64,000 bases of DNA from Nocardioides glacieisoli (GTDB lineage Bacteria > Actinomycetota > Actinomycetes > Propionibacteriales > Nocardioidaceae). This document shows positions 26,539 to 34,854 of the stretch, in pieces. The notes under the pieces are model-generated. The model saw nothing but the letters and a program-made list of their open reading frames with translations, was not told the origin of the DNA and ran no database searches. How positions within the stretch are numbered: the first letter of the stretch is position 1; every line of letters begins with the position of its first letter. The translations under genes were made by a program, and so were the position numbers. The stretch lies in the NCBI RefSeq assembly GCF_004137245.1, contig NZ_SDWS01000007.1, positions 186,001 through 250,000 on the forward strand, written 5' to 3'.

Positions 26539-27068
26539 CAGGCGTGGTCCCGGGCCGGTGGTTCCAGGGTGTCGGGGAGGGCGTGCACGATCGCGTCACT
26601 CGTGCGCTCGACCATCGCCAGCACCTCCTCGAAGCCGTCGGTCCCACCGTAGTACGGGTCGGGCACCTCGCCACCGGGATCGATCGGATCGAGGTCGCGG
26701 AACATCCCGATCCGCTCCGTGCGCCCACCGACGTCGGCGAGGTTGGCCTCGTCCATCACGAGCACCAGGTCGTACGCCTCGGGCCACGTCGTGTCGTACT
26801 GCCGTGCCCGGTGCCGGGTCGGGTCGTAGCCCGCGGTCGTCAGGGTCGCGGCGGCGCGCTCGTCCATCGGGTTGCCGACGTGCCAGCCGCCGGTGCCGGA
26901 CGAGGCGACCTCGACCCGGTCGTCGAGGCCGGCGTCGGCGAGCCGGTGCTCGAGGACGACGTGGGCGGTGGGGGAGCGGCAGATGTTGCCGAGGCAGACC
27001 AGGGCGATGCGATAGCTCCCCGGCGTGCGGGGCGGCGGAAGGTGGGGAGGGAGGTGCGGCACCGGCAT
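26538..27068 (-). CDS. Low-molecular-weight protein-tyrosine phosphatase
   Basis: 176 residues. The P-loop is C25-LGNIC-R31-S (CX5R), the general acid is in EVPDPYYGG (Asp137). The proline/histidine-rich first 17 residues are extra to the family core. The usual roles are removal of phosphotyrosine in polysaccharide or stress signalling, or arsenate-like chemistry in relatives. Both ends overlap neighbours by TGATG, giving an operon holin-like protein, phosphatase, fructosamine kinase. Confidence 0.9.
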   Translation of the reverse strand: MPVPHLPPHLPPPRTPGSYRIALVCLGNICRSPTAHVVLEHRLADAGLDDRVEVASSGTGGWHVGNPMDERAAATLTTAGYDPTRHRARQYDTTWPEAYDLVLVMDEANLADVGGRTERIGMFRDLDPIDPGGEVPDPYYGGTDGFEEVLAMVERTSDAIVHALPDTLEPPARDHA

Positions 27069-27457
27069 CAGTCCCGGGAGGGCAGCGCCGTCCGGACGCC
27101 CCAGCCGACGACGGTGACGATGATCGCGCCGAGCAGGGCGTTCCAGAAGCCGTCGACGTGGAAGCCGAGGTCGAAGGCGTCGGCCAGCCGGGCGGTGAGC
27201 ATCAGCATCAGCGCGTTGATCACGAGCAGCAGGAAGCCGAGCGTGAGGATGATGAACGGCAGCGAAATCAGCTTGATGACCGGCTCGATGAAGGTCGAGA
27301 CCAGTCCGAGGATCAACGCCACGACGAACAGCGGGACGATCTTCTCCTGGATCTCGGCCTGCCCGTTGGCGGGGCCGTCGAAGAAGATCCCGTCGAGGAG
27401 CCAGGCGGCCACGGCCAGCCCGGCGGCATAGGTCAGCAACCACGTCACGAAGCGCAT
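27068..27457 (-). CDS. Phage-holin-4 superfamily membrane protein (housekeeping type)
   Basis: 129 residues with four hydrophobic helices, matching the PF04020 type of small membrane protein (start MRFVTWLLTYAAGLAVAAWLLDGI, block VALILGLVSTFIEPVIKLISLPF). Despite the name, members are widespread chromosomal genes with no lysis role shown. TACCCT lies 6 bases before the ATG at 27457, so I use it rather than the ATG nine codons upstream. First gene of the operon with the phosphatase and kinase. Confidence 0.85.
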   Translation of the reverse strand: MRFVTWLLTYAAGLAVAAWLLDGIFFDGPANGQAEIQEKIVPLFVVALILGLVSTFIEPVIKLISLPFIILTLGFLLLVINALMLMLTARLADAFDLGFHVDGFWNALLGAIIVTVVGWGVRTALPSRD

Positions 27458-27463
27458 GTGGCG

Positions 27464-27494
27464 AGGGTAGCCAACCGGCTCCACCGGCTAGCCT
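27464..27494. promoter_or_regulatory. Divergent leaderless promoters between the holin-like and VanZ genes
   Basis: TACCCT (27469-27464, minus strand) lies 6 bases from its ATG and TAGCCT (27489-27494, plus strand) lies 7 bases from its GTG. Only 44 bases separate the two start codons. Confidence 0.65.
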
Positions 27495-27501
27495 CACCGC
27501 C

Positions 27502-28068
27502 GTGGTGACGATCGGCGGGACGGGCGTGATGGTGCTGGGCGTCCTCGCTGCCGGCATCGTCTCGGCCGTCGTCGGCCTGGCGCTGCGCGCGCGGCTCGGC
27601 ACGGTCTCCGCGGTGGCGATCTCGGGACTGATCTGGTCGCTGGCCGCCATCGCGGTGGCAACGCTGGTCCCGACCCGTGCGGACGTCGGGATCGTGCCCG
27701 CCGACAGCCGGAGCGACTCGTGCTCGTGGGACTACGGCGGCCCCAACGGCGCGGCGTTCGAGGGCCTCGGGTTCGACCAGCGCACCCTCAACGTGCTGCT
27801 CTTCGTGCCGGCCGGGATGTTCCTCGTGCTGGCGGTCGGGCGCTGGTGGTCGGGCGTGGTGCTCGCTCCGATCGGCCTCGCGCTGCTGGCGGCGTACAGC
27901 GTCGGGGTCGAGCTCATGCAGCTCCAGCTGGCCCGCATCGACCGCGCCTGCGACGTGACCGACATGGTCGACAACATCCTCGGGGCGGGCGTGGGCGTCC
28001 TCGTCGGCGTCCTCCTGCTCCCCGTCCTGAAACCGTGGCGCGGCCGCGTTACTAAGGTGCTCGGGTGA
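27502..28068 (+). CDS. VanZ-family membrane protein
   Basis: 188 residues with about five membrane helices. LNVLLFVPAGMFLVLAVG and VELMQLQLARIDRACDVTDMVDNILGAGVGVLVGV are the VanZ signature blocks (an acidic/Asn motif before the last helix). VanZ relatives affect teicoplanin resistance in some Gram-positives; most chromosomal members have no known role. Its stop overlaps the aminotransferase GTG (GTGA). Confidence 0.85.
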   Translation: MVTIGGTGVMVLGVLAAGIVSAVVGLALRARLGTVSAVAISGLIWSLAAIAVATLVPTRADVGIVPADSRSDSCSWDYGGPNGAAFEGLGFDQRTLNVLLFVPAGMFLVLAVGRWWSGVVLAPIGLALLAAYSVGVELMQLQLARIDRACDVTDMVDNILGAGVGVLVGVLLLPVLKPWRGRVTKVLG

Positions 28069-29135
28069 CCTCCCCCCAGCCCCGGCCCAACGTGCTCGCC
28101 ATCCCGGCGTACGTCGCCGGCAAGCCGCCCGTCGCCCGCGAAGGCCTCACGTCCTACAAGCTGTCGTCGAACGAGAACCCCTACCCGCCGCTGCCCGGTG
28201 TGCTGGAGGCGGCGACCGAGGCCGCGGCGCAGATGAACCGCTACCCCGACATGGGCAGCACCGCGCTCTATGCCGCGCTGGGCGAGGCGATGGGCGTGCC
28301 GGTCGAGGACCTGGCCGCGGCGACCGGCTCGGTCGGCCTGATCTACCAGCTGGTCAACGCGTTCTGCGAGCCCGGCGACGAGGTCGTCTACGCCTGGCGC
28401 TCCTTCGAGGCCTACCCCATCGCCGTCACCGCCGGTGGCGCGTCGAGCGTCCAGGTGCCGCTGAGGGCCGACGGCCACCACGACCTCGACGCGATGGCCG
28501 CGGCGGTCACCGACCGCACGAAGGTCGTCATCGTCTGCACGCCCAACAACCCGACGGGCCCGGCCGTCACGCAGTCCGACCTCGACGCCTTCATCGCGAA
28601 GGTCCCCACCCACGTGGTCGTCGTGGTCGACGAGGCCTACCTCGAGTTCGTGCGGATGGACGACGCGATCGACGGCGTCGCGACCTACCGGCGCCACGAC
28701 AACGTCGTGCTGACCCGCACCTTCTCCAAGGCCTACGGCCTCGCCGGCTTCCGGGTCGGGTACGCCGTCGCCCCGGCGCCGCTGGCCGGCGCGCTCCGCG
28801 CGGTGTCGCTGCCCTTCGGGGTCAGCCACGTCGCGCAGGCCGCCGCGATCGCGTCCCTGGCGGCCGCCGACGAGCTGATGGCGCGGGTCGAGGACCTCGT
28901 CGCGCGTCGCGAGGACCTGGTCGCCCGGCTGCGCGGAATCGGCTGGGAGCTGCCCGACGCGCAGGGCAACTTCGTCTGGTTCCCGCTGGGCGACCGGGCG
29001 CTCGACTTCGCCGCGGCCTGCGGGGAGGTCGGGATCTCGGTGCGCCCGTTCGCCGGCGACGGTGTGCGGGTGAGCATCGGCGAGACCGAGGCCTTCGACC
29101 GTGTGGTCGAGGTGGCCGCCCGCTTCACACCCTGA
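28065..29135 (+). CDS. pat: Aromatic amino acid / histidinol-phosphate aminotransferase (HisC2/Pat type)
   Basis: 356 residues of class I/II PLP aminotransferase. YKLSSNENPY is at the N-terminus, CTPNNPTGP forms part of the PLP site, DEAYLEF holds the conserved Asp/Tyr, and the Schiff-base lysine is in TFSKAYGLAGFRVGYA. The sequence pattern WRSFEAYP and VPLRAD fits the mycobacterial HisC2/Pat group more than HisC1. It likely transaminates phenylpyruvate or a related acid. GTG overlaps the VanZ stop; TAAGGT lies 6 bases upstream, so it may also have its own promoter. The end overlaps the convergent MFS gene by 11 bases. Confidence 0.85.
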   Translation: MTSPQPRPNVLAIPAYVAGKPPVAREGLTSYKLSSNENPYPPLPGVLEAATEAAAQMNRYPDMGSTALYAALGEAMGVPVEDLAAATGSVGLIYQLVNAFCEPGDEVVYAWRSFEAYPIAVTAGGASSVQVPLRADGHHDLDAMAAAVTDRTKVVIVCTPNNPTGPAVTQSDLDAFIAKVPTHVVVVVDEAYLEFVRMDDAIDGVATYRRHDNVVLTRTFSKAYGLAGFRVGYAVAPAPLAGALRAVSLPFGVSHVAQAAAIASLAAADELMARVEDLVARREDLVARLRGIGWELPDAQGNFVWFPLGDRALDFAAACGEVGISVRPFAGDGVRVSIGETEAFDRVVEVAARFTP

Positions 29136-30366
29136 CGGACTCCTCGGCCGGGGCGCGGTCCATCCGGCGGAACGACGGCACGCGGGTCGGCGCCATCGTG
29201 GTGACGAAGTACGCCGCACCGGCGATGAGCAGGGCGGGTGAGAGACCGAGGCCGGCCACGGCGAGCCCGCCGAGCACGCCACCGAGCGGCATCAGCGACC
29301 AGCAGATGGCGGTGTTGAGCGACGAGACCCGCCCGAGCAGCGGGGCCGGGATCCGCTCGAGGATGACCGCGCCGAGGATCGGGTTGAGGAAGCCCGACGC
29401 GACCCCCGCGACGAAGGTCACCGCGAAGACCGCCCACAGCGGGGACTCGAGCGCCATCACGACGAAGCGCGGCGCACCGCAGATCAGGAACGCGATGACG
29501 TACGTCCGGTAGCGCGGCAGCGTCTCGCCCCACCGCGCCGCCGTCAGGGCTCCCAGCACCGAGGCGCCGCTCATCACGGCGAACAGGGTGCCGAGCACGG
29601 CCACTCCGGCGCCAGACTCCTTCGCCCACACCGGCGCCAGGACGGCGGTGTAGGCCTGGTCGACGAGGTTGGTGACCGCCACCATCACGCAGATCGCGAC
29701 GAGCACGGGCTCGGTGCGCAGGAAGTCCCAGCCCTGCCGGAGCTCGTGGACGTACGACGTCGGGGCGAGGTCGGCCTCCCGTGGGACGGGCCGCCCGAGG
29801 CCGCTGGTGGCGATCGCGAAGACGACGAAGGAGACGAGGAACGATGCGGCGTCGACGTAGAGCGCATTGGCCGCGCCGACGCCGGCGACCAGCAGGCCCG
29901 CCAGCGCCGCACCGCCCATCGTCGACGTGCGCTCGACGGCCGCGGCCAGGCCGGACACCCGCTCCAGGGACCAGCCCGCCGCCCGGGCGATCTCGGGGGT
30001 CATCGCGGACTTGCCCGCGTCACCCGGTCCGCGGAGCGCACCGGCGACCGCGACCAGGGCGAGCAGCGTCGGGAAGCCGAGCATCCCGAGACCGTGGAGC
30101 AGGGGGATCGCGGCGACGACGAAGGCGGAGAGGAGGTCGCACGCGAGGGTGACCCGGCGCGGGCCCACCCGGTCGAGCAGCGGACCGCCCAGAGCCTTGA
30201 AGATCACCAGCGGGGTGATCTCGGCCGCGGCGACCAGGCCCGTCTGGGTCGCGGACCCCGTGGTCGAGAGGACGAACCACGGGATCGCGATCATCGAGAC
30301 GCGGGTGCCGACGAAGGAGAGGCCCTCGGCGACGAGGGCGCCGACGACCGGCGTGCGCGTGGTCAT
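29125..30366 (-). CDS. MFS transporter
   Basis: 413 residues with 12 predicted membrane helices. It opens with GALVAEGLSFVGTRVSMIAIPWFVLSTTGS, a pattern shared with MFS exporters of the MefA / Tet(V)-like group. The start overlaps the stop of the ArsR-type regulator (ATGA), so the pair is one operon and the regulator probably controls the exporter. Substrate unknown; a drug or toxic metabolite is likely. Confidence 0.87.
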   Translation of the reverse strand: MTTRTPVVGALVAEGLSFVGTRVSMIAIPWFVLSTTGSATQTGLVAAAEITPLVIFKALGGPLLDRVGPRRVTLACDLLSAFVVAAIPLLHGLGMLGFPTLLALVAVAGALRGPGDAGKSAMTPEIARAAGWSLERVSGLAAAVERTSTMGGAALAGLLVAGVGAANALYVDAASFLVSFVVFAIATSGLGRPVPREADLAPTSYVHELRQGWDFLRTEPVLVAICVMVAVTNLVDQAYTAVLAPVWAKESGAGVAVLGTLFAVMSGASVLGALTAARWGETLPRYRTYVIAFLICGAPRFVVMALESPLWAVFAVTFVAGVASGFLNPILGAVILERIPAPLLGRVSSLNTAICWSLMPLGGVLGGLAVAGLGLSPALLIAGAAYFVTTMAPTRVPSFRRMDRAPAEESVRV

Positions 30367-30935
30367 CGCGCCTCGTCCTCCTCGCCCCACACCTGGCCGG
30401 GACGCGGGTAGGCGTTGAGGTTCACCACGAACGGGGCGGCGTCGCCGGCGTCGGAATGGGGCGCTTCCTCGATCAGCTCGGCGAGCCTGTGCACCAGCGC
30501 CTCGGCCTGCGCCGGGGTGACCCTCAGCTCCCAGTCGCTCAGCGTGCCGACCTTGCGCCACGGCTCGGGGAGGAACGACATCTCCGACACCGCCGCGCGC
30601 ATCCGGTCGGCGTACATGAGTGCCACGGTCGTGAGGTAGGCCTCGACGTCGCTGTCGACGATGCCCTCCTCGCGGAAGTCCGTGCGGGTGCTCTCGTGCG
30701 CCGCACGCCACCAGCGGTCGCGGGCGTTGCCGCGCTCGGCGTCCTCCTCGATGAACCCGTGCTGGGCGAGCTGGCGCAGGTGATAGCTCGTGGCCCCGGT
30801 GTTGAGGCCGAGGCGCTGCGCGAGCGACGTCGCGGTGGCCGGTCCCTCGCCGCGCAGGATGGTCAGCATCCGCAGCCGGACGGGATGGCTGAGGGCGCGC
30901 AGCCCGGCGATGTCGGGGGTGATGGAGGAGCCCAT
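30363..30935 (-). CDS. ArsR/HTH_20-family transcriptional repressor
   Basis: 190 residues. The winged helix (about 8-80) has LRALSHPVRLRMLTIL, ATSLAQRLGLNTGATSYHLRQLAQHGFIEED, then a longer C-terminal domain (about 90-190) for effector binding or dimerisation. Metal-binding cysteines of classical ArsR are absent, so an organic effector is likely. The promoter has a leaderless TAGCGT-N6-ATG start and a palindrome over the -35, consistent with autorepression of the regulator/exporter operon. Confidence 0.88.
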   Translation of the reverse strand: MGSSITPDIAGLRALSHPVRLRMLTILRGEGPATATSLAQRLGLNTGATSYHLRQLAQHGFIEEDAERGNARDRWWRAAHESTRTDFREEGIVDSDVEAYLTTVALMYADRMRAAVSEMSFLPEPWRKVGTLSDWELRVTPAQAEALVHRLAELIEEAPHSDAGDAAPFVVNLNAYPRPGQVWGEEDEAR

Positions 30936-30941
30936 GGCGGC

Positions 30942-30970
30942 ACGCTACGACTGCAAAGGGTTATTTGCAA
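30942..30970 (-). promoter_or_regulatory. Autoregulated promoter and operator of the ArsR-MFS operon
   Basis: Minus strand: -35 TTGCAA (30970-30965), a 17-base spacer, -10 TAGCGT (30947-30942), then 6 bases to the ATG. The palindrome TGCAAAGGGTTATTTGCA (30952-30969) covers the -35 and most of the spacer, an ideal operator site. Confidence 0.8.
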
Positions 30971-30985
30971 ACACTTCTTTGTGGA

Positions 30986-31771
30986 TCATACCGACAGGCG
31001 GGCGACCAGGCAGGGCCCGCCCTCGTAGATCCCTCCGTCGATGTCGAGCGCCAGGCCGTCGCAGTAGAGGCGCGGCTCGCTGTAGGAGTCGCAGCGCTCA
31101 CCGAAGAGGTCGCCGATGATGCTGTGTCCGTGGACGATCCGCTCCCCGCCGAGGGTGTGGAGGAGACGCCGGGCGGCGAGCGGGCCGGCGCTGCCGGCGT
31201 ACTCGTGGCGCTGGGAGAGGCGGACGAGCACGTCGAACCACGCGACCGGGTCGTCGTCGGCCAGCGTCGCGCGCACCGCGTCGTTGATCGCCTCGACCGA
31301 GCCGCCCCACTGGAGGTACGCGGTCGTGTCGGAGTGCATGAGCAGGTGGTCGCCGTCGAGCCCGATGGCCGGCAGCCCGGCGAGCCAGTCGAACAGCTCG
31401 TCGTCGATCCCCGCCTGGTCGGTGTCGCGCCCGCCGTTGCGCGCCCAGATCGACTCGAACGTCCGCACCAACCCGCGGTGCACGATCCGGGCGTCCCCGA
31501 AGCGCCGCATCCCGAGTGCGATCACCTCGTGGTTGCCGAGCACCGGGAGCACCGCGCCGCCGGCCTGCGCGGCCTCGTCCACCAGGCGGCGCACGAGCGC
31601 GATGACGCCGAGCCCGTCGGGACCGCGGTCCAGCAGGTCGCCGAGCACCCACAGCCGCGCGTCACCGCCCGACCACCGCGACTCCCCGTCGAGGAGGCCC
31701 GCCTCCCGCAGGGCAGCGGTCAGCTCCGCGAGGTGGCCGTGGGGGTCGCTGGTCGCGAAGGTCGCAGGCAC
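30986..31771 (-). CDS. Metallophosphoesterase (calcineurin-like)
   Basis: About 261 residues. Metal-site blocks are SDPHGH (about 8-13), LGDLLDRGPDG (Asp-Asp-Arg), LGNHE, a late LLMHSDT and GERIVHGHSI. These fit the PPP-type/ApaH-like phosphoesterases. Substrate may be a protein, dinucleoside tetraphosphate or other phosphate ester. The GTG at 31771 is chosen over a longer frame because TACGGT lies 6 bases upstream; this also avoids overlap with the divergent reductase gene. Confidence 0.87.
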   Translation of the reverse strand: MPATFATSDPHGHLAELTAALREAGLLDGESRWSGGDARLWVLGDLLDRGPDGLGVIALVRRLVDEAAQAGGAVLPVLGNHEVIALGMRRFGDARIVHRGLVRTFESIWARNGGRDTDQAGIDDELFDWLAGLPAIGLDGDHLLMHSDTTAYLQWGGSVEAINDAVRATLADDDPVAWFDVLVRLSQRHEYAGSAGPLAARRLLHTLGGERIVHGHSIIGDLFGERCDSYSEPRLYCDGLALDIDGGIYEGGPCLVARLSV

Positions 31772-31777
31772 GCTCGC

Positions 31778-31811
31778 ACCGTACCGACGCCGAGGTGTGC
31801 GTGGGTATGGT
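31778..31811. promoter_or_regulatory. Divergent leaderless promoters of the phosphoesterase and Xi-class reductase
   Basis: TACGGT (31783-31778, minus) lies 6 bases from GTG 31771, and TATGGT (31806-31811, plus) lies 6 bases from ATG 31818. Start codons are 46 bases apart. Confidence 0.65.
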
Positions 31812-31817
31812 TGAAGG

Positions 31818-32807
31818 ATGAACGACACGGCGACCTACTCCACGAAGGGCAAGCCCTTCGAACGCGACATGTCCTACCTCCCCGACCGGATCCTGGCTGG
31901 CGAGGCGTCCGCGGACCCGCTCGACGAGCAGTTCCCGAGCGGGTCGAAGGACAGCCCGCGCGACGTCGAGGTGTGGGACGTCGCACCGGATCGCTACCGC
32001 CTCGTCGCGGCCCGCGCCTGCCCGTGGGCGCACCGCTCGATCATCGTCCGCAGCCTGCTCGGGCTCGAGGACGTCATCTCCTGGGGCGCGCCCGGGCCGA
32101 CCCACGACGCGCGCAGCTGGACCTTCGACCTCGACCCCGGCGGGGTCGACCCCGTGCTCGGCATCGAGCGCCTGCAGCAGGCCTACTTCGCCCGCGAGGC
32201 CGACTACCCCCGCGGCATCACGGTGCCGGCGATCGTCGACGTCGAGTCCGGCAAGGTCGTCACCAACGACTTCCCGCAGATCACCCACGACCTCTTCTTC
32301 GAGTGGCGCGAGCACCACGGCCCCGACGCTCCGGACCTGTGGCCCGCCGACCTCCGCGAGGAGATGGAGGCGGTGATGAAGCGGGTCTTCACCGAGGTCA
32401 ACAACGGTGTCTACCGCTGCGGCTTCGCCGGCTCCCAGGAGGCGTACGACGATGCCTACGAGCGGCTGTGGACCGCGATGGACTGGCTCGAGGAGCGTCT
32501 CGCCGACCGCCGCTACCTGATGGGCGACCGCATCACCGAGGCCGACGTACGGCTCTTCACCACGCTGGTGCGCTTCGACGCGGTCTACCACGGCCACTTC
32601 AAGTGCAACCGCAACAAGCTGACCGAGATGCCACACCTGTGGGCCTACGCCCGCGACCTGTTCCAGACGCCCGGCTTCGGCGACGAGGTCGACTTCGACC
32701 AGATCAAGCGGCACTACTACGTCGTCCACACCGACATCAACCCGACGCAGATCGTGCCGGACGGCCCCGACCCGGCCGTCTGGCAGGAGCCGCACGGACG
32801 GGGCTGA
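31818..32807 (+). CDS. Xi-class glutathione-S-transferase-like reductase (hydroquinone conjugate reductase)
   Basis: 329 residues. The N-terminal thioredoxin-like domain has the catalytic cysteine in ARACPWAHRSIIVRSLLGL (about residue 71), and the C-terminal alpha domain has GDRITEADVRLFTTLVRFDAVY, both typical of the YqjG/PcpF family. In actinobacteria mycothiol replaces glutathione, so the true thiol substrate is probably a mycothiol conjugate. TATGGT-N6-ATG fixes the start. Confidence 0.9.
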   Translation: MNDTATYSTKGKPFERDMSYLPDRILAGEASADPLDEQFPSGSKDSPRDVEVWDVAPDRYRLVAARACPWAHRSIIVRSLLGLEDVISWGAPGPTHDARSWTFDLDPGGVDPVLGIERLQQAYFAREADYPRGITVPAIVDVESGKVVTNDFPQITHDLFFEWREHHGPDAPDLWPADLREEMEAVMKRVFTEVNNGVYRCGFAGSQEAYDDAYERLWTAMDWLEERLADRRYLMGDRITEADVRLFTTLVRFDAVYHGHFKCNRNKLTEMPHLWAYARDLFQTPGFGDEVDFDQIKRHYYVVHTDINPTQIVPDGPDPAVWQEPHGRG

Positions 32808-33005
32808 GTGGGACCAGGGGGACGATTGACTGGACGTGTGGCGTCGAGCCCGGTGATTTCGATCAAGGACCTCTGTAGGTAAGCCTGCGTTTCGGCCTAG
32901 CCGTGCCCGAGGGGCGTGTCGGTGCCCCACTGTTGCACCTCGAAGGCCGACTCGTGGGGAGCACGGCCGCCCGGCGCAGCCCGGGCAGCTCGACAGGGGA
33001 CGACT

Positions 33006-34154
33006 GTGGGAACTCTCTTCGGCTCGCCGACCTCCGGTGCCTCCGCGCACCCGGGTCGACGCCTCGGCCGCTACGCCGCGCTCGCGCTGGTCCTGCCGGT
33101 CGTGGCGACCCCGACCGCGGCGACCGCGGCGGACGAGTCCGCGCCGGTGGTCACCAACTCGGTCGCCGCGACCTACGACCTCGACCACGCGTGGCAGGTC
33201 TTCAACGCCGTCGACCGCAACCGCGCCGACGCGCCCGCCGGCGGCACGGCCACCGTGCGCTACGCAGTCGGCGTGACCGCCCTCGGCCCGCCGGCGCGCT
33301 CGGGCTTCGAGGTCGCCGGCACGGTCGGCGTCACCAACCCGGGCGAGCCCGTCGGTGCCACCCTGTCCGCCGAGCTTGCGGGGGCCGGGGCGTGCACGAT
33401 CGCCGCCACCGACACCTCGCCGGCCGCCGGCCTCCAGGTGGTGCTCCCGTCCGGCGCCAGCTCGTTCGCGTACAGCTGCGCTCCCGGCAGCGCGCCGACC
33501 GGTCCGGCCGCAACCACGGCGACCGTGGCGTGGGACGCCACCGGGCAGCCGGAGCTCGCGCGCCCCGCCGGGACGGCGAGCGCGCAGGCCCAGGCCGACT
33601 ACGCCGTCGACCAGAAGACCGACGAGCTGACCACGGTCACCACCTCCAGCGACGGCGCAGCGCCGGTCGTCCTCGGCACGCTCGACTGGGACGACGTCTG
33701 GGCCGCTCCGGACCACCGCGTGCTCGTGCGTACGTCGTCGCTGGCGCTCGGCGTCGGCTCCGGTCCGTGCGCCGACCACACCAACGTCGCCGGCGAGTCC
33801 GCCGATGCCACGACCGACAGCGAGACCGTCAGGGTCTGCGAGGAGCCCGAGGTGCTGGGCGAGCAGTCGTTCGGCAAGGCCGTCGGCCGGGTCCGGACGA
33901 CCTGCCAGGGCACGGTCCGCGCCCACCTGGACAACCGGTCGGGTCGCGCGGTCTTCTACTACCTGCGCGTCGGCACGAAGATGCACCGCTTCGTGGTGAA
34001 GTCGCTCGGCCGGAAGACGGTCGCCGCCCGGGGCGCTGCTCGGGCGGTGGTCGTGCTCAAGGCCGGGTCCCGGCAGATCGAGCGCACCCAGCTCCCGCAG
34101 CGCTGCCAGGCTCCCGGCGTGCTGCCCGACACCGGCCTCCGCAGCTCGAGCTGA
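33006..34154 (+). CDS. Secreted surface protein ending in LPDTG but without a membrane anchor
   Basis: About 382 residues from GTG 33006 (AGGGGA upstream); the frame stays open to 32916 but without a good site. The signal peptide covers about 24-48 (YAALALVLPVVATPTAATAA). The body is beta-rich and Thr/Ala-rich with cysteine pairs (GACTIAATD / SYSCAPG; GPCADH / VRVCEEP / RTTCQG). The C-terminus reads VLPDTGLRSSS: a sortase-like LPxTG motif followed by only five residues, with no hydrophobic span or basic tail. It may be released, or the anchor has been lost. It is the first of three exported-product units in this region. Confidence 0.7.
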   Translation: MGTLFGSPTSGASAHPGRRLGRYAALALVLPVVATPTAATAADESAPVVTNSVAATYDLDHAWQVFNAVDRNRADAPAGGTATVRYAVGVTALGPPARSGFEVAGTVGVTNPGEPVGATLSAELAGAGACTIAATDTSPAAGLQVVLPSGASSFAYSCAPGSAPTGPAATTATVAWDATGQPELARPAGTASAQAQADYAVDQKTDELTTVTTSSDGAAPVVLGTLDWDDVWAAPDHRVLVRTSSLALGVGSGPCADHTNVAGESADATTDSETVRVCEEPEVLGEQSFGKAVGRVRTTCQGTVRAHLDNRSGRAVFYYLRVGTKMHRFVVKSLGRKTVAARGAARAVVVLKAGSRQIERTQLPQRCQAPGVLPDTGLRSSS

Positions 34155-34186
34155 GGCCGCCGCCAGGCTGTCGCCTGGCCCTCGAC

Positions 34187-34247
34187 GCCTCCGCCCACAC
34201 GGAGGCCGCCGGCGCCGACGAGTACCCACGAGCTCGTCGGCGCCGGC
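34187..34247. terminator. Double hairpin after the LPDTG protein gene
   Basis: GCCTCCG/CGGAGGC (34187-34206) followed by GCCGGCGCCGACGAG (34208-34222) and CTCGTCGGCGCCGGC (34233-34247), a perfect 15-base stem whose loop contains ACCCACGAG. The same loop core recurs in the hairpins at 34855 and 35996. Confidence 0.75.
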
Positions 34248-34354
34248 CTTGTCGTGCGCCCCGGCGCGGTCCGGTCGGCGTACGCCTCTCGCCGCGGCCT
34301 GACCCATCGGTCTGGTCCAGTCGTCCGCTAACGGGGCAGATACCACGAGACTGC

Positions 34355-34536
34355 GTCAAGGCCTCGTGCAGTTAGCCCGCCGCCTCGGCGAAGAGGGTGT
34401 CGTGCCGTACGCGCCTGGGTGACAGTGGTCGCCGAAGCAAAAGCGCTGCTCGCCTTTGGGGGGCGGACGGCGCGCGGTGGTCGACGGCTTTGGGGCGCCG
34501 GTCCTGCATCCACGGCATTGCAGCAAGGGGATCTTC
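34355..34536 (+). other. Conserved leader A, before a tiny ORF pair
   Basis: Shares blocks with leader B (35100-35280): GTCAAGGCC..GTGCAG.TAGCCC at the start, then a 27-base block at 34477-34503 (GTGGTCG.CGGCT.TGGGGCG core) and AAGGGGATC before the ATG. Distance between the first two blocks is 122 bases in both leaders. I do not recognise a known riboswitch. The preceding gap 34248-34354 holds nothing I can identify. Confidence 0.6.
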
Positions 34537-34602
34537 ATGTACGTCATCTCGCAGAAGGGCATCCGTGCCTACAACCCGCCGCGTCGCGGCAACCACATCT
34601 GA
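34537..34602 (+). CDS. Possible 21-residue leader peptide
   Basis: Reads MYVISQKGIRAYNPPRRGNHI from an ATG with AAGGGGATC 6-14 bases upstream, the same site used by the Tat protein gene behind leader B. Its stop overlaps the next ATG (TGATG). Conserved upstream context argues for translation; the peptide itself is unknown. Confidence 0.35.
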   Translation: MYVISQKGIRAYNPPRRGNHI

Positions 34603-34724
34603 TGCGCCGGCTCGCACTGGCGCTGCTCGCCATCTTCCTGACCGCAGGAGGCCTGACGGCCGTGCAACCCCGGGCGACGGCCGACAGCGCGCCCGTGCAC
34701 ATATCGGTGCCCGCGCGCACCTGA
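34602..34724 (+). CDS. Possible 40-residue exported mini-protein or remnant of a secreted protein
   Basis: Starts MRRLALALLAIFLTAGGLTA, a good signal peptide, and runs only another 20 residues to PVHISVPART. It is coupled to the 21-residue frame by TGATG. It could be a small secreted peptide, or the start of a larger surface protein cut short by mutation. The 34725-34854 stretch after it has no clear gene. Confidence 0.4.
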   Translation: MRRLALALLAIFLTAGGLTAVQPRATADSAPVHISVPART

Positions 34725-34854
34725 TCGGCTTGACGAGCACCCGACCGCCGCTCGGCACACGAGCGCGCCCGGGAGGACCTTTCGGGGGTCGTGCCACCTG
34801 TCTCCAGGGGACAGTGGCGACCCTCCTCTCCGGGTAGCGGTCTCCGCCGCCCGA

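Noticed and set aside
27068..27457. Prophage indicated by a holin
   Set aside because: The PF04020 type of holin-like protein is a normal chromosomal gene in actinobacteria; no phage genes are next to it.
31662..34346. 894-codon minus-strand frame over the reductase and LPDTG genes
   Set aside because: Antisense to a well supported GST-like reductase and surface protein; no recognisable motif.
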